Source: Phyllobacterium pellucidum (GTDB lineage Bacteria; Pseudomonadota; Alphaproteobacteria; Rhizobiales; Rhizobiaceae). Taken from it: DNA of 64,000 nt. The stretch spans positions 868,001 to 932,000 of the forward strand of contig NZ_JABUMX010000001.1 in the NCBI RefSeq assembly GCF_013327855.1, in the 5' to 3' direction. Numbering within the stretch: position 1 is the stretch's first letter; the number at the start of each line of letters is the position of its first letter. The position numbers and the translations under genes are program-made. Below the pieces are notes generated by a model. The model was given only the letters and a program-made list of their open reading frames with translations. It searched no databases and was not told the origin of the DNA. Positions 1 to 10,513 of this stretch are shown here, piece by piece.

Positions 1-32
1 CGTCTCGTGATTGGGGTAACGGCGCGGATCAT
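1..32 (-). CDS. 5' end of a gene running off the window (possibly a second M16 peptidase)
   Basis: An ATG on the minus strand overlaps the stop codon of the upstream M16 peptidase in an ATGA arrangement. The ten visible codons read [10 protein letters not shown] and stay open to the window edge. The 4-base overlap indicates translational coupling. Alphaproteobacteria commonly carry two M16 genes in tandem, so a second M16 subunit is the likeliest identity, but too little sequence is present to show this. Confidence 0.4.
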   Translation of the reverse strand, partial: MIRAVTPITR

Positions 33-1507
33 TGGAGGACTCCTTCGGCGGGCGCTTGCGGCTGTTCCTGTTCGGCTGTACCGGGCGCCGCCTCCCCATC
101 GGCGGGCATGTCGGGCTTGCCGTCTTCGGGCATGAGGTAGCTGGTAACGGAACGGCCATCGACGAGATAGCGCTTGGCCACGGCCTGGATGTCCGCGACC
201 TTCACAGCCTTTATGCGATCCGGCCATTCCTGGATATCCTTGATGGTCTGGCCGGTGGAAAGCGTCGAACCATAGATGCGCGCCATCCCCGCCTGGCTGT
301 CCCGGGCAAAGATCATGCTTTTCAGGAAGCGATTGCGCGCCTTTTCGAGTTCATCCTCGGTGACGCCATCCTTGATGATACGGGCGATTTGCGCATCGAT
401 GCCGGCTTCGACATCGCTCAGGGTCGCATCCCCGCGCGGCGAGCCATAGACGCCGAAACTGCCGTCGTCGAGCGATCCGCCCTGATAGAAGGCGCCGGCG
501 CTTGCTGCCGAACCATCCTTGACGACCAGGGCCTGATAAATCCGGCTGCGCGAAGACCCACCAAGGATTTCGCTCAGAAGGTCGAGAGCCTCCGCCTCGC
601 CCGGCTTGGCGTTCGTATAGGAGGGTGCGAGCCACATCTTCTGGAAGCTCGGCTGTGACACGCGCGGGTCGGCAAGTGAAACCGTGCGTTTGGTATTCTG
701 TTCCGGCTCCTGCGGCCGGTCGCGCTTGCCCGGCTCCGCCCGGCGCGGCACCTTGCCATAGGTCTTTTCCGCCAAGGCTTTGACGGTTGCGGGATCGACG
801 TCGCCAGACACGACAAGGGTCGCATTGTTGGGCGTGTAATATTTCACGTAGAAGGCCAGCGCATCCTTGAGGTTCAGCTTTTCCATCTCATGCTGCCAGC
901 CGATGACCGGCATGCGGTAAGGGCTGTTCTGGTAGAGCGTCGCGTTGACCTCTTCGGCAAGCAGCGCGCCGGGATTGCTGTCGGTGCGCGAACGGCGCTC
1001 CTCGAGCACGACGTCGCGCTCGGTTTTCACGACATCCTCATTGAGGATCAGGTTCTCCATGCGGTCCGCCTCATAGGTCATGACCATTTCGAGGGCCTGA
1101 GGCGACACCTGTTGGTAGAAGGCGGTGTAGTCATAGGAGGTGAAGGCATTTTCCTGCCCTCCGATCTCAGCGACCTTGCGCGAAAACTCGCCGGCCGGAT
1201 AAGTCTTTGTCGCCTTGAACATCAGGTGTTCAAAAAAATGTGCAATGCCCGATTTTCCGGGTTCTTCGTCGGCCGAACCGACGTGGTACCACAGCATATG
1301 CGTGACGACCGGCGCCCGATGATCCGGGATAACCACGACTTCGAGCCCGTTGTCCAGATAGAATGACGAGACGAGGTCATCCTTGCTTTCAGCGGTCGCA
1401 GGCGTTTGCACGGCAGTTTCAGCCTGGGCAGGGGCATAAACGCCCGCGCCGGCGAGCGCGCCGGTTAAAACAAATGCCGCAAATATGCGGCGTATAGTCG
1501 GGATCAT
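29..1507 (-). CDS. M16 family zinc metallopeptidase (pitrilysin/insulinase type), exported
   Basis: This 492-residue protein begins with a basic n-region and hydrophobic core ending near AQA (about residue 29), a Sec signal peptide that suggests periplasmic action. The inverted zinc motif HxxEH is present as HFFEH near residue 91, in the usual [18 protein letters not shown] context, so this is the catalytic rather than the inactive partner. The C-terminal half is a second M16-type domain, followed by a Pro/Glu/Ala-rich tail. Its stop overlaps the start of the next minus-strand gene at the window edge, as expected for a paired M16 operon. The substrate cannot be told from sequence. Confidence 0.9.
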   Translation of the reverse strand: MIPTIRRIFAAFVLTGALAGAGVYAPAQAETAVQTPATAESKDDLVSSFYLDNGLEVVVIPDHRAPVVTHMLWYHVGSADEEPGKSGIAHFFEHLMFKATKTYPAGEFSRKVAEIGGQENAFTSYDYTAFYQQVSPQALEMVMTYEADRMENLILNEDVVKTERDVVLEERRSRTDSNPGALLAEEVNATLYQNSPYRMPVIGWQHEMEKLNLKDALAFYVKYYTPNNATLVVSGDVDPATVKALAEKTYGKVPRRAEPGKRDRPQEPEQNTKRTVSLADPRVSQPSFQKMWLAPSYTNAKPGEAEALDLLSEILGGSSRSRIYQALVVKDGSAASAGAFYQGGSLDDGSFGVYGSPRGDATLSDVEAGIDAQIARIIKDGVTEDELEKARNRFLKSMIFARDSQAGMARIYGSTLSTGQTIKDIQEWPDRIKAVKVADIQAVAKRYLVDGRSVTSYLMPEDGKPDMPADGEAAPGTAEQEQPQAPAEGVLQ

Positions 1508-1556
1508 TGAAATCGGTCCAGTACTGTTGTTCAGGATTGCGATACAATCCCGCTGT

Positions 1557-2114
1557 TTACGTCTTCAATGTGACAAGCCGAATGATTGTTCCGCCATAGG
1601 GACGTTCCTCGACAACCGAAAAACGCGCATCGAGTTCAACGACAGCGTCGGCCTCCTCTTCGAGGACCAGCAGCGTGTCGCTTTTCAGCCAACCGCCATC
1701 AAGGGCCGACTTGAATGCCAGTTCGCCAAGGCCCTTCGAATAGGGCGGATCGGCGAATACCAGATCGAATGGCTCGATTGTGCCGGCATCACCGAGTTTG
1801 GTCGCATCGCGGCGGAAAATCTTGGTATTGCCGAGAAGGCCGAAGGCTTCGACGTTGGTGCGGATCAGTCCCCTACCCTCGGTCGATTCCTCGATGAATA
1901 CGCCATACCGCGCGCCACGCGACATGGCTTCGAGGCCGAGAGCCCCGGTGCCGGCGAAAAGGTCGAGGACTCGCGTCGCCTCGAACTTTTCGGGATAGTT
2001 GTGCACCAGAATATTGAAGAGGCTTTCGCGCGTACGGTCGGTCGTCGGCCGGATCGCATTCGAAGCCGGCGTTGCGAGTGAACGTCCGCGAAATCTGCCG
2101 CCGACAACGCGCAC
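1557..2114 (-). CDS. rsmD: 16S rRNA (guanine(966)-N(2))-methyltransferase RsmD
   Basis: The 185-residue protein starts with the family's [10 protein letters not shown] segment. It carries the SAM-binding motif [14 protein letters not shown] (about residues 50-63) and the catalytic DPPY tetrad at 122-125 that defines N2-guanine/N6-adenine methyltransferases. RsmD methylates G966 of 16S rRNA during 30S assembly. Its start lies 2 bases after the stop of the pseudouridine synthase gene, so the two RNA-modification genes are co-transcribed. The length is normal for the family. The position between a pseudouridine synthase and an M16 peptidase is a familiar alphaproteobacterial arrangement. Confidence 0.95.
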   Translation of the reverse strand: MRVVGGRFRGRSLATPASNAIRPTTDRTRESLFNILVHNYPEKFEATRVLDLFAGTGALGLEAMSRGARYGVFIEESTEGRGLIRTNVEAFGLLGNTKIFRRDATKLGDAGTIEPFDLVFADPPYSKGLGELAFKSALDGGWLKSDTLLVLEEEADAVVELDARFSVVEERPYGGTIIRLVTLKT

Positions 2115-2116
2115 GA

Positions 2117-3865
2117 TCAGCCCCGCGGCTTGTTGCCACGCGGCGGACGCGAACCACCCGGACCGCCAGGCCCGCGACGCCCGCCGCCACCCGGTGCATC
2201 GCCGCGCGGCTTGCCTCCGCTGTAGGGACGATCGCCGGACTTTGCGGGGCCGCGTGCGGGCTTGCCGCTCGCGCCATAGGGCCGATCGGCGCGGGCGGGC
2301 CGCTCCGACTGGAATGACTGGTCGCCGCGCTGCTCGCGCTCTTTCATCTCGGCGCGTTCGCGCTTGCCGGCACGGGGCGGCCGCGCCGGGCGTTCGCCCT
2401 CGGTCCGGCCCGCACCGAATGCGCGCTTTGGCTTCTCCACGACCTGATCGTCATTGGCAAATGGCCGGGGCGAATATGGCCGGCGCTTTTCCTCGCCGCC
2501 CGGTCGGCTGCCGAACGAGCGTTCTTCGCGCGGGCGATCGCTGCGTGCGCGCGGCGCGCCTTCATTCGAACGCTGGGGCCTGTCGCTGCGGCTTTCGCCG
2601 CGCTTCTCTTCCGTTCGTGCCTTGGGCTTGCCGAGCGGGCGCGCACCGGGCGCCATCCAGACGTTGGCGGTGCGTCCGGAACGCGCCGGGATTTCTTCCT
2701 CTTTAGCGCCACGGCCGGGCTTCGGCCCTGCTGCACGCGGCGGGCGCGGCTTGCGGTCTTCGTCGCGCGGGGGGCGGGCCGGCCGCTCGCTGCGATCGGT
2801 CGTCAGGCGGGACAAGGACTCCTCGCGCTTTTCGTCGGCAGTCTTGCGCGGCGGCCGCCGTTTAGCGACTGGCGCGCTCGATATCCACTCGGAAGAGCCG
2901 CGCGTCGGGCGCTCGCGCACATCGCTCACGGGCTGCGCCAATTCACCCTTCACCGCTTCATTGGAGAAAACGTTGATGATCGGCGCATCGAAATCGGCGC
3001 CGGATTCCTCGATCAGCCGTTCACCGAGCTGATCGCGCAGCGTGCGGCCGTTCATCTCTCGCACAGCGCCTTCCGGAAGGTCGCCAAGCTGGAACGGGCC
3101 ATAGGAAATGCGGATAAGCCGGTTTACCGACAGACCGAGGGCACCGAGCACGTTCTTGACTTCGCGGTTCTTGCCTTCGCGCAGCCCGACCATGATCCAC
3201 ACGTTCGAGCCCTGTTCGCGTTCAAGCGTTGCTTCGATCGCGCCATAGAAAACGCCATCGACGGCAATTCCGTCCTTCAGGCCGTCGAGCTTTGCCTGCG
3301 TGATCGAGCCGTGGGCGCGCACGCGGTAGCGGCGCAGCCAGCCGGTCGACGGCAATTCGAGCGCACGCGACAGACCGCCATCATTGGTCAGCAGCAGCAG
3401 CCCTTCGGTATTGATATCGAGACGGCCAACGGAAAGAACGCGCGGCATATCTTTCGGCAGCGATTCAAAGACGGTCTGGCGACCTTCCGGATCGCGATTG
3501 GTCGTAACCAGGCCGGCAGGCTTGTGGTAGAGCCAGAGGCGCGTCCGCTCCTTTTCCGGCAGCGGCTTGCCGTCCACTTCAATGCGGTCGCTGCGCTTTA
3601 CATTGATCGCGGGGCTGTCGAGACGCCGTCCGTTGACGGATACGCGGCCCGCGGCAATCATCGTTTCGGCTTCGCGGCGCGAGGCTATGCCGGCACGCGC
3701 CAAGCGCTTGGCGATACGCTCGCCCTCTTCTGCTACTGCGGCCGCATCGTCGAATTTGCGCGGCGCGGGGCGCCCGCCACGGGCTGAACCCGCGGGCTTC
3801 TTGTCGAAGCTGCGCTTTGCAAAGGGGCGTTTGCCGCCCTTGTCATTGTCATTTGAACTTGTCAT
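2117..3865 (-). CDS. rRNA pseudouridine synthase, RluB/RsuA family, with a long basic low-complexity tail
   Basis: An N-terminal S4 RNA-binding domain ([17 protein letters not shown]) is followed by an RsuA/RluB catalytic domain whose active-site aspartate sits in [17 protein letters not shown]. The ATG at 3865 gives [11 protein letters not shown] and is preferred over an upstream one because an AAAGG lies in front of it. About 580 residues make it roughly twice the length of E. coli RluB. The extra half is an Arg/Pro/Gly/Lys-rich tail ending in [13 protein letters not shown], likely disordered and RNA-binding. It is coupled to rsmD downstream and divergent from tadA. Uridine modification of 23S rRNA is inferred from the family; the exact site is uncertain. 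Confidence 0.9.
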   Translation of the reverse strand: MTSSNDNDKGGKRPFAKRSFDKKPAGSARGGRPAPRKFDDAAAVAEEGERIAKRLARAGIASRREAETMIAAGRVSVNGRRLDSPAINVKRSDRIEVDGKPLPEKERTRLWLYHKPAGLVTTNRDPEGRQTVFESLPKDMPRVLSVGRLDINTEGLLLLTNDGGLSRALELPSTGWLRRYRVRAHGSITQAKLDGLKDGIAVDGVFYGAIEATLEREQGSNVWIMVGLREGKNREVKNVLGALGLSVNRLIRISYGPFQLGDLPEGAVREMNGRTLRDQLGERLIEESGADFDAPIINVFSNEAVKGELAQPVSDVRERPTRGSSEWISSAPVAKRRPPRKTADEKREESLSRLTTDRSERPARPPRDEDRKPRPPRAAGPKPGRGAKEEEIPARSGRTANVWMAPGARPLGKPKARTEEKRGESRSDRPQRSNEGAPRARSDRPREERSFGSRPGGEEKRRPYSPRPFANDDQVVEKPKRAFGAGRTEGERPARPPRAGKRERAEMKEREQRGDQSFQSERPARADRPYGASGKPARGPAKSGDRPYSGGKPRGDAPGGGGRRGPGGPGGSRPPRGNKPRG

Positions 3866-3941
3866 GGAGTTAAGCCTTTCAGCAGGGCTCACTACCAGCT
3901 ATGAGGTTGGCTTGCGAGCAAATTCTGGATTGCGGGGCGGC

Positions 3942-4394
3942 GTGACGCAAAAAACTGACCCGATGGGCCTGGCACTCACCGAAGCGAAAAGCGCCGAGAT
4001 GCGCGGCGAAGTTCCTATCGGCGCGGTCATCGTCAAGGATGGCGCGATCCTCGCAAGCGCCGGCAATCGCACGCGCGAGCTCAACGATCCGACAGCACAT
4101 GCAGAGATGCTGGTCATCCGCGAGGCCTGCCGCGCCTTGAGCAACGAACGGCTCACGGGCTGCGATCTCTATGTGACACTGGAACCGTGCACGATGTGTG
4201 CGGCGGCTGTTTCCTTCGCCCGCATCAGGCGCCTTTACTATGGGGCGCAGGACATCAAGGGCGGCGGTGTCGAAAATGGCGCACGGTTCTATGCGCAGCC
4301 GACCTGCCTCCATGTTCCCGAAGTCTATCCAGGTTTCCGGGAACAGGAGGCCGAAGACATGCTGAAGGCGTTCTTCCGCACCAGGCGGCTCTAG
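3942..4394 (+). CDS. tadA: tRNA-specific adenosine(34) deaminase TadA
   Basis: This cytidine-deaminase-fold protein converts A34 to inosine in tRNA-Arg(ACG). The zinc and catalytic residues are visible: H53 and E55 in TAHAE, and C83 and C86 in EPCTMC. A GTG start at 3942 gives VTQKTDPMGLAL, matching the short helix before the core in other TadA proteins, with GGGG just upstream. An ATG at 3963 would remove part of that helix, and the open frame extending further upstream runs antisense to the pseudouridine synthase gene. It yields 150 residues, normal for TadA. It is divergently transcribed from that gene across a short shared promoter region. Confidence 0.93.
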   Translation: MTQKTDPMGLALTEAKSAEMRGEVPIGAVIVKDGAILASAGNRTRELNDPTAHAEMLVIREACRALSNERLTGCDLYVTLEPCTMCAAAVSFARIRRLYYGAQDIKGGGVENGARFYAQPTCLHVPEVYPGFREQEAEDMLKAFFRTRRL

Positions 4395-4395
4395 C

Positions 4396-5385
4396 CTAAT
4401 TCGCGGGCAGCCTGATCCTTGCCGAAAAATCCGGCGCACTATCGGCGGCCATGGCGCGCTGATTGATCGACGCTTCGCGGGTGACTTGGTCCAACGGCTT
4501 GGAATGATCGATCGCGCCAACGTCATAAAGGTACCCCGGCAGATAACCGGAAAAGACAATGCGATAGTCGAGAGGAATTCCCGGCGCGATCGCCCGTGCC
4601 ATGCTGAAGATCACCGTCGTGCAATTGGCGGTGATCGTATTGTAAAATTTCGCCGTCGTCGCCAGATGGTTGGCGCTGTCGAGGTAGGACAGGAACAGCG
4701 CCTGGCGCGTTTCCGGACTGAGGTTGACCTGGTAGCGGTAGACGTCTTCCTTGCGCACATTGGTGCGCAGGCGAATGATGTCACGCTCGTCCGCTGCAAT
4801 CATCGCCAGCTCGAACTGCTTGAAGAAGCCGCCGATCTCCGAGAACTCCTCATGGCGCTCCTTGCGGATTTCGGCCGAGAACACCACGTGCTCGCCATTG
4901 TTGAAACCGAAGCTCACCAAAGTGTGGGCGATCGCCGGGTTCGACCAATAGGAAAGAAAAATATCGACGGTCGCAAGATCGTCCAGCGCATAGGTGCGCA
5001 CCTCCCAGCGCGGCGTGTAGTCGGTCGTGGTGCGCCATTCGAAGTTGCGCACATTTGAAAGCGTCACATAATTGCCGGTGAGCGTGCCCGTCACCGTCTG
5101 GGCAACATCATCCGCCCAGATCCGGGTGAGCGACGGCTTGATCGTACCCCACCAGTAGCCGAGCCCGATCATGATCGGGATCAAGACGATGAGCGCGCGC
5201 CAGACACGGCCCTTGAATTCCAGCCAGAGTACGGCGAAGGCGATTGTCACCCACAGGATCAGGCAGCCGATGGTCGCTGCAATACCAAGGGGCAGTTGAT
5301 ACCAGAGGGCCAGCCCGCCCCAGAGAAATGCCAGAAATGTCAGGAGGATGAGAAGGACTAACCCAAGAAATCGCAGGATGAACAA
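4396..5385 (-). CDS. DUF4105 membrane protein (Lnb N-terminal periplasmic domain-like)
   Basis: The 329-residue protein has three N-terminal hydrophobic segments (about residues 4-25, 31-52 and 63-82) followed by a soluble domain with the DUF4105 signature. This includes the SFGFNNGEHVVFSAEIRKE block and the ANCTTVIF segment containing the conserved cysteine. The domain resembles the periplasmic part of Lnb-type proteins and may be a cysteine-based hydrolase, but no activity is established for bacterial members. It ends 1 base from the convergent tadA stop. It is separated from the upstream lipoprotein gene by a terminator, so it probably has its own promoter in 5386-5423. Confidence 0.8.
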   Translation of the reverse strand: MFILRFLGLVLLILLTFLAFLWGGLALWYQLPLGIAATIGCLILWVTIAFAVLWLEFKGRVWRALIVLIPIMIGLGYWWGTIKPSLTRIWADDVAQTVTGTLTGNYVTLSNVRNFEWRTTTDYTPRWEVRTYALDDLATVDIFLSYWSNPAIAHTLVSFGFNNGEHVVFSAEIRKERHEEFSEIGGFFKQFELAMIAADERDIIRLRTNVRKEDVYRYQVNLSPETRQALFLSYLDSANHLATTAKFYNTITANCTTVIFSMARAIAPGIPLDYRIVFSGYLPGYLYDVGAIDHSKPLDQVTREASINQRAMAADSAPDFSARIRLPAN

Positions 5386-5423
5386 TTGTTACGGTCCTCG
5401 ACTGGAGAGGCGATGGATCCCTT

Positions 5424-5459
5424 ATAAACGAAAACGGCGGATCGAAGCATCCACCGTTT
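5424..5459 (-). terminator. Rho-independent terminator after the lipoprotein gene
   Basis: On the minus strand an 11-base arm (5449-5459) pairs with 5432-5442 apart from one internal mismatch, around a 6-base loop. It is followed by a T-rich run (TCGTTT). It lies just past the stop of the minus-strand lipoprotein gene. Confidence 0.7.
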
Positions 5460-5516
5460 CAGCAAACTATTGCAGCAGTATGAACGTTTTTCGGCACAGG
5501 ACCGCGTGCGAACGCA

Positions 5517-6185
5517 TCAGTTCCAGGGGATGAGGTTGCTCCAGCTGAAGCCCTTGCTCTTGCGGGCCGCGGCCTTGCGCTCGCGCTCTTTCTTGGCCTC
5601 GTCTTCGCCGAGCTGATCGGCGGCGGCTGTCGCGGCGGGCTGACGGTATTCCAGCGGCGGTTCGCTCAGATAGCGGCGGTTCGTCGGCGATCCGGCAGTC
5701 GACGCCATCTTGCGGGCGCGGAAATCTGCACCGACATCGGTCTTGTTGCCCTGGTTGGCCGGGACCTTGTCGTTGAAGAACCCGTATTCGGTCCTGTTGC
5801 TCGCAGACTTGGACGTGACCGGATCGGGCGCGACTTCCGGCACGAACTCGGCGTTGTTCTGGTTGGCGGTCGCAGTGTCGCGGATACGCTTGCGCCGCTG
5901 CTCAGGCGATTCCGGCCAGGCCGGATTTCCGGCAGTCTCGACCGCATCCTGCGGGGCGGGCAATTGCATTGGCTTGCCGGTCGCCGGGCGAACGAGTTCC
6001 GGACGCGGATTGTAGGCAATCTGGTTGCTCTTCTTGGGACCCAAGGCGGCCATGTTGGCGACGTCATCAAGCAGCTGGGTGCCGGCGGACTTGTCCGTAC
6101 CATAGGTGGGTGACGAGACGCAGCCGCCAAGCGCAAGCGCGCCGACCATTGCACCAAGAACCGTTATGCGTCCGTTCAAATTCAT
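5517..6185 (-). CDS. conserved rhizobial lipoprotein of unknown function
   Basis: The signal peptide MNLNGRITVLGAMVGALALGGC ends in a clear lipobox (LGGC, cysteine at about residue 22), so the mature protein should be lipid-anchored. The rest has no recognisable domain. It is polar and rich in Pro, Ala, Asn and Lys, with a charged stretch (GEDEAKKERERKAAARK) before the C-terminal FSWSNLIPWN. This composition suggests an extended, mostly disordered envelope protein. It is transcribed alone downstream of ileS and followed by a terminator. I can assign no function beyond the lipoprotein call. Confidence 0.75.
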   Translation of the reverse strand: MNLNGRITVLGAMVGALALGGCVSSPTYGTDKSAGTQLLDDVANMAALGPKKSNQIAYNPRPELVRPATGKPMQLPAPQDAVETAGNPAWPESPEQRRKRIRDTATANQNNAEFVPEVAPDPVTSKSASNRTEYGFFNDKVPANQGNKTDVGADFRARKMASTAGSPTNRRYLSEPPLEYRQPAATAAADQLGEDEAKKERERKAAARKSKGFSWSNLIPWN

Positions 6186-6337
6186 CCTTGCAACTTTCCA
6201 GAGATAAGCCGGGCAGCATATCTGCCAATCAATTTTGCTTGATCAATGCCCTGCCTTAGAAATCAGGCAGTTCAATGGCAGCCTTTTATATGAGACCGGT
6301 TGTATTTAGCAAGCCAACAGGAATCTCAAGCAAATCA

Positions 6338-6366
6338 ATGGCGGGGAGAACTTGTCTCCCCGCCAT
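6338..6366 (-). terminator. strong hairpin after ileS
   Basis: A perfect 12-base inverted repeat (6338-6349 and 6355-6366) around a 5-base loop lies immediately downstream of the ileS stop on the minus strand. The T tract behind it is weak (TTGATTTG), so it may act as a terminator or as a 3' stabilising hairpin. Confidence 0.6.
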
Positions 6367-6374
6367 CCTATACA

Positions 6375-9293
6375 TCAGGCAACGAGCTTTCCGAGCCGGG
6401 CCAATTCGTGCAGCGCCGCCGCGTCGCGGGCCGAAACGTCGGGATAGGCCGAATCGGAACCGACATCATGGGTATAGCGCCATGACCGCGCGCATTTGGT
6501 GCCCGTCGCGCGCTCAGGGACAACTGCGACGCCCTTGACGTCATCGGTGACAAACGCATCGGCAGGTCCGGCTTCACCCTTGATCGTGATCGCGCTGGTG
6601 ATGCAGATCTCGGCCATGTCGATATCCTTGACCGCCGCCAGCAGTTCCTCGTCGGCGATATAGACGACGGGCGCGGCTTCAAGCGACGAGCCGATCCGCT
6701 TGTCGGCGCGTTCGAGTTCGAGCGCACCCGTGACGACGCGGCGCACATCCTTGACCTTGCGCCATTTGGCGGCAAGCTCGTCATTTCTCCATTCGGCCGG
6801 CGTCGGGCGGAACTGTTCCATATGCACCGAAACGGCATCCTTGTGCAGGTCGAGCCAGGCCTCCTCCATGGTGAAAGGCAGCATTGGGGCGAGCCAAGTG
6901 ACGATGCGGTCGAAAAGGTGCCTCACGACCTGCAGCGCTGCCTTGCGGCGGACGCTTGAGGGCGCGTCGCAATAGAGCGCGTCCTTGCGGATATCGAAAT
7001 AGAAGGCCGACAGTTCCACGTTCATGAAATCGATAAGCGCGCGGGTGATGCGCTTGAACTCGAAACCGTCATAGCCGGCACGCACAACCTCATCGAGTTC
7101 GGCAAGACGGTGCAACATCAGCTTCTCGAGTTCCGGCATATCGGCATAGGGAACCTCATCGCCCTCATCATGAGCCAGGGTACCCAGCATCCAGCGGATC
7201 GTGTTGCGCAACTTGCGATAGGCGTCGATGTTGGTCTGGATGATGTTCTTGCCGAGACGCTGATCCTCCCAATAGTCGGTCGTCATGACCCAAAGGCGCA
7301 GAATGTCGGCGCCCGAATCCTTGATCACGTCCTGCGGCGTGACCGTATTGCCGAGGGACTTCGACATCTTGCGGCCTTCCTCGTCCATGGTGAAGCCATG
7401 GGTGACGAGCGTATTGTAAGGCGCACGGCCGCGCGTGCCGCAGCTTTCGAGCAGCGAAGAGTGGAACCAGCCGCGGTGCTGATCCGAACCTTCGAGATAG
7501 ACGTCGGCAGGCCATTTCAAATCGGGGCGATCTTCAAGCGTGAAGACATGGGTGGAACCCGAGTCGAACCAGACATCGAGAATGTCGGTCACCTGCGTCC
7601 ACGGCTCGTTGGCCTTTTCGCCGAGGAATCGCTCGCGCGCGCCTTTGGCAAACCAGGCATCAGCGCCCTCGTCCTCGAACGCGGCAAGAATACGGGCATT
7701 GACGGCCTCATCCTTGAGGACATTGCCATTATCGTCGGCAAAGACGCAGATCGGGACGCCCCAGGCGCGCTGGCGCGACAGGACCCAATCGGGTCGATCC
7801 TCGATCATGGCGCGCAGGCGGTTCTGACCGCCTGCCGGAACGAAGCGCGTCTCGTCGATTGCCGCAAGCGCGCGCGAGCGCAGGGTCGTGTGGTCGCCGA
7901 GGTCCTTGTCCATGTAGACGAACCATTGCGGCGTGTTGCGGAAGATCACCGGCTTCTTCGAGCGCCAGGAGTGCGGATAGCTGTGCTTGAGCCGGCCGCG
8001 CGCAAAAAGTGCGTCGCGCGCGATGAGTTCTTCGATGACTGCCTTGTTGGCGTCGCCCTTCTTGCCGTTGTCGTCAATGACGCGGGCAGCACCGCCTTCG
8101 CGGTCGGGACCGAAACCCGGCGCATCCTTGGTATAGTAGCCTGCGTCGTCGACGGTGAACGGGATCACCGACGAGATCCCGCGCGCTTCGAGATCGCGAC
8201 CGGCGTCCATCCAGGCATCAAAGTCCTCGCGCCCATGGCTCGGCGCCGTGTGCACGAAGCCTGTACCCGCATCATCGGTGACGTGGTCGCCAGGTAACAA
8301 GGGCACGGCGAAATCATAACCACCGCTAAAACCACGGAGCGGATGGGCAAGCGTCATTGCCGCAAGTTCATCCGCCGTAACCGTGCGCAGCCGCTTGAAG
8401 GTCAGTTTGGCTTTCGCAGCCGATTCTTCGGCGAGCGCATCGGCAAAGATCAGCTTTTCGCCGGGACGCGGGCCAAAATCATTTTCCGCCGTCTCGACCT
8501 CGAAAAGACCGTAGGCGACACGCGGCGAATAGGCGACGGCGCGGTTGCCGGGGATCGTCCAGGGCGTCGTCGTCCAGATGACGACATGCGCCGAAGCAAG
8601 GTCGTCGCGGCCGCCTGCGACCGGGAATTTCGCCCAGATCATATCGCTCTCGATATCCTGGTATTCGACCTCGGCCTCCGCGAGCGCGGTGCGCTCGACC
8701 ACCGACCACATGACCGGCTTGGAACCACGGTAGAGCTGGCCCGACATGGCGAACTTCAACAACTCGCCGGCTATGCGGCTTTCCGCATGGAAGGCCATCG
8801 TCGTATAGGGATTGTCGAAATCGCCTTCGATGCCGAGCCGCTTGAATTCGCCGGACTGCACCTTGATCCAGTGCGTTGCGAACTCGCGGCATTCCTGGCG
8901 GAATTCGTTGATCGGCACATCGTCCTTGTTCTTGCCCTTGGCGCGATATTGTTCCTCGATCTTCCATTCGATCGGCAGGCCGTGGCAGTCCCATCCTGGA
9001 ACGTAATTGGAATCGAAACCGCGCATCTGGAACGAGCGGGTGATGACATCCTTGAGGATCTTGTTGAGCGCGTGGCCGATATGGATATTGCCGTTGGCGT
9101 AGGGCGGGCCATCGTGCAGGACATAGCGCGGGCGATCCTTCGCGTCTTCGCGCAGCTTCCGGTAAAGATCGAGATCCTGCCAGCGCTTGACGAATTCCGG
9201 TTCCTTGGCGGGCAGGCCCGCGCGCATCGGGAAATCCGTTTGCGGCAGATAAAGTGTCTTCGAATAATCGAGTATCGTGGCGGTGTCGGTCAT
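6375..9293 (-). CDS. ileS: isoleucine--tRNA ligase
   Basis: This class Ia synthetase charges tRNA-Ile and edits valine. The HIGH signature ([14 protein letters not shown]) lies near residue 72 and KMSKS ([12 protein letters not shown]) in the second half. The TTTPWT and [14 protein letters not shown] segments belong to the CP1 editing domain. The ATG at 9293 ([18 protein letters not shown]) is chosen because it matches the family N-terminus and has GGAAAA just upstream. The C-terminus reads [14 protein letters not shown] and lacks the four-cysteine zinc cluster of the E. coli enzyme. The 972-residue length is otherwise normal. It has its own upstream region. Confidence 0.97.
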   Translation of the reverse strand: MTDTATILDYSKTLYLPQTDFPMRAGLPAKEPEFVKRWQDLDLYRKLREDAKDRPRYVLHDGPPYANGNIHIGHALNKILKDVITRSFQMRGFDSNYVPGWDCHGLPIEWKIEEQYRAKGKNKDDVPINEFRQECREFATHWIKVQSGEFKRLGIEGDFDNPYTTMAFHAESRIAGELLKFAMSGQLYRGSKPVMWSVVERTALAEAEVEYQDIESDMIWAKFPVAGGRDDLASAHVVIWTTTPWTIPGNRAVAYSPRVAYGLFEVETAENDFGPRPGEKLIFADALAEESAAKAKLTFKRLRTVTADELAAMTLAHPLRGFSGGYDFAVPLLPGDHVTDDAGTGFVHTAPSHGREDFDAWMDAGRDLEARGISSVIPFTVDDAGYYTKDAPGFGPDREGGAARVIDDNGKKGDANKAVIEELIARDALFARGRLKHSYPHSWRSKKPVIFRNTPQWFVYMDKDLGDHTTLRSRALAAIDETRFVPAGGQNRLRAMIEDRPDWVLSRQRAWGVPICVFADDNGNVLKDEAVNARILAAFEDEGADAWFAKGARERFLGEKANEPWTQVTDILDVWFDSGSTHVFTLEDRPDLKWPADVYLEGSDQHRGWFHSSLLESCGTRGRAPYNTLVTHGFTMDEEGRKMSKSLGNTVTPQDVIKDSGADILRLWVMTTDYWEDQRLGKNIIQTNIDAYRKLRNTIRWMLGTLAHDEGDEVPYADMPELEKLMLHRLAELDEVVRAGYDGFEFKRITRALIDFMNVELSAFYFDIRKDALYCDAPSSVRRKAALQVVRHLFDRIVTWLAPMLPFTMEEAWLDLHKDAVSVHMEQFRPTPAEWRNDELAAKWRKVKDVRRVVTGALELERADKRIGSSLEAAPVVYIADEELLAAVKDIDMAEICITSAITIKGEAGPADAFVTDDVKGVAVVPERATGTKCARSWRYTHDVGSDSAYPDVSARDAAALHELARLGKLVA

Positions 9294-9564
9294 TTTTCCA
9301 GCTTGTACAAGGGCCCGCGCGTGATCGCCGCAGGCAGGGATTTCATGAAAAACATTGAAGCGCAACGGCGCTATCCCGGACCTTCCGCACCACGAAGCTC
9401 ACGCTTCAGGTCCGCGGGAAGGCCGGGCCAGTAATTCGTATCGTCTGAACAGGTATGGACCTTGCGCAGGACCGGCGATCGCTTTTCATGACCGCGCTTT
9501 TAGCAATCACCGCCCGCAGAATAAAGAGGCATGCGCGATTATCTTCGCGGATGCTCGCGCAATG

Positions 9565-10404
9565 TTAAAGCTTAAAGTCGAAGCGATAGGTTGCCTGCAG
9601 GCCGAAGGTCGCCTGATTTTCCGAGCCACGTTGCTTGACGATGCTGGAATCGGCCGCCGGGCCCATCAAGCGGTTATATTCGGCATAGGCGCTGGTGGTG
9701 ATCTTGTCGGTCGTCTGCCAGGTGATCTGGCCGCCGAAGCCGAGCGAGTTCAGGCCGCCGCCCGGCGAATACTGTCGAAGGCCGGATGCAGCGGATTCGC
9801 TGGCGTTTACGCCGTAATATTCCCTGAAATAGTCCTTGGTCGCCACCGTTGCACGGGGACCGGCTGAAACGCGGACCGTGTCCGTCAGGTTCTTGAAGGC
9901 GTCAATGGCGAAATCGGCGACGACACCGTCATGCGCGCCGATACCGCGGCGGACCTCAACGCGGCCACGAACGTTCTCGGTCGGATAGAATTCCGCGAAA
10001 CCGCCAAGTTCGACGCCCCAATCGACATCGTTGAGACCCTTGAGTTCATCGTAGTCGCTGGAATCGCGACCGGTAATGAGCTTGCCGGTAATGCCGGCGC
10101 GGAACACACCCGTGTCGATAAAGCCAAGCGACGGATTGTCGTTGAGCGAAGAAAACTTGAGCGAACTGCCGGGACGGCCGATCGAGATGACCGGCGCGGC
10201 CCGGAGCTTGTAATTTTTCGCACCTTCATAGTCGGGAGCGACGAAACCCTTGGCACCGAGCGTGATGTACCAGTCGCCGGACCACCAATGGTCGCCGCGC
10301 GAGCTCTGGGTCTGGTTGTCGGAATAATATTCATCGGCAAAAGCTGGTGCTGCAACGGAAAGGACTATCGCGCTCGCGAGAGCGCTAACAAGGCGAATAG
10401 ACAT
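9565..10404 (-). CDS. MipA/OmpV family outer-membrane protein
   Basis: A signal peptide (MSIRLVSALASAIVLSVAAPAFA) precedes a beta-rich protein with the MipA/OmpV start GDWYITLGAKGFVAPDYEGAKNYKLRAAP. The many alternating aromatic/polar strands and the C-terminal ATYRFDFKL fit an outer-membrane barrel. The start at 10404 has GGAG eight bases upstream, and 11 extra codons upstream are not homologous. MipA in E. coli is a scaffold for murein hydrolase and synthase; OmpV-like members are stress-inducible porins. Which role applies here cannot be told. It is a single-gene unit. Confidence 0.88.
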   Translation of the reverse strand: MSIRLVSALASAIVLSVAAPAFADEYYSDNQTQSSRGDHWWSGDWYITLGAKGFVAPDYEGAKNYKLRAAPVISIGRPGSSLKFSSLNDNPSLGFIDTGVFRAGITGKLITGRDSSDYDELKGLNDVDWGVELGGFAEFYPTENVRGRVEVRRGIGAHDGVVADFAIDAFKNLTDTVRVSAGPRATVATKDYFREYYGVNASESAASGLRQYSPGGGLNSLGFGGQITWQTTDKITTSAYAEYNRLMGPAADSSIVKQRGSENQATFGLQATYRFDFKL

Positions 10405-10513
10405 GAAATAACTCCGGGCCTGTCTGGGGGGTGGCAAGCGTACGCGTCAAAACTAATCGAGTGATAGATAAAATTGCATTGAGCAACGTGGTAAACAATT
10501 TACCACACTGGCG

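Noticed and set aside
6186..6337. lspA expected next to ileS
   Set aside because: In many rhizobia lspA follows ileS, but the gap here holds no frame of suitable length or composition.
9294..9470. Protein-like stretch ([21 protein letters not shown]) on the minus strand between MipA and ileS
   Set aside because: The frame has no ATG, GTG or TTG and runs only from a stop to a stop; it may be a decayed or mis-framed small gene, but it cannot be supported from this sequence.
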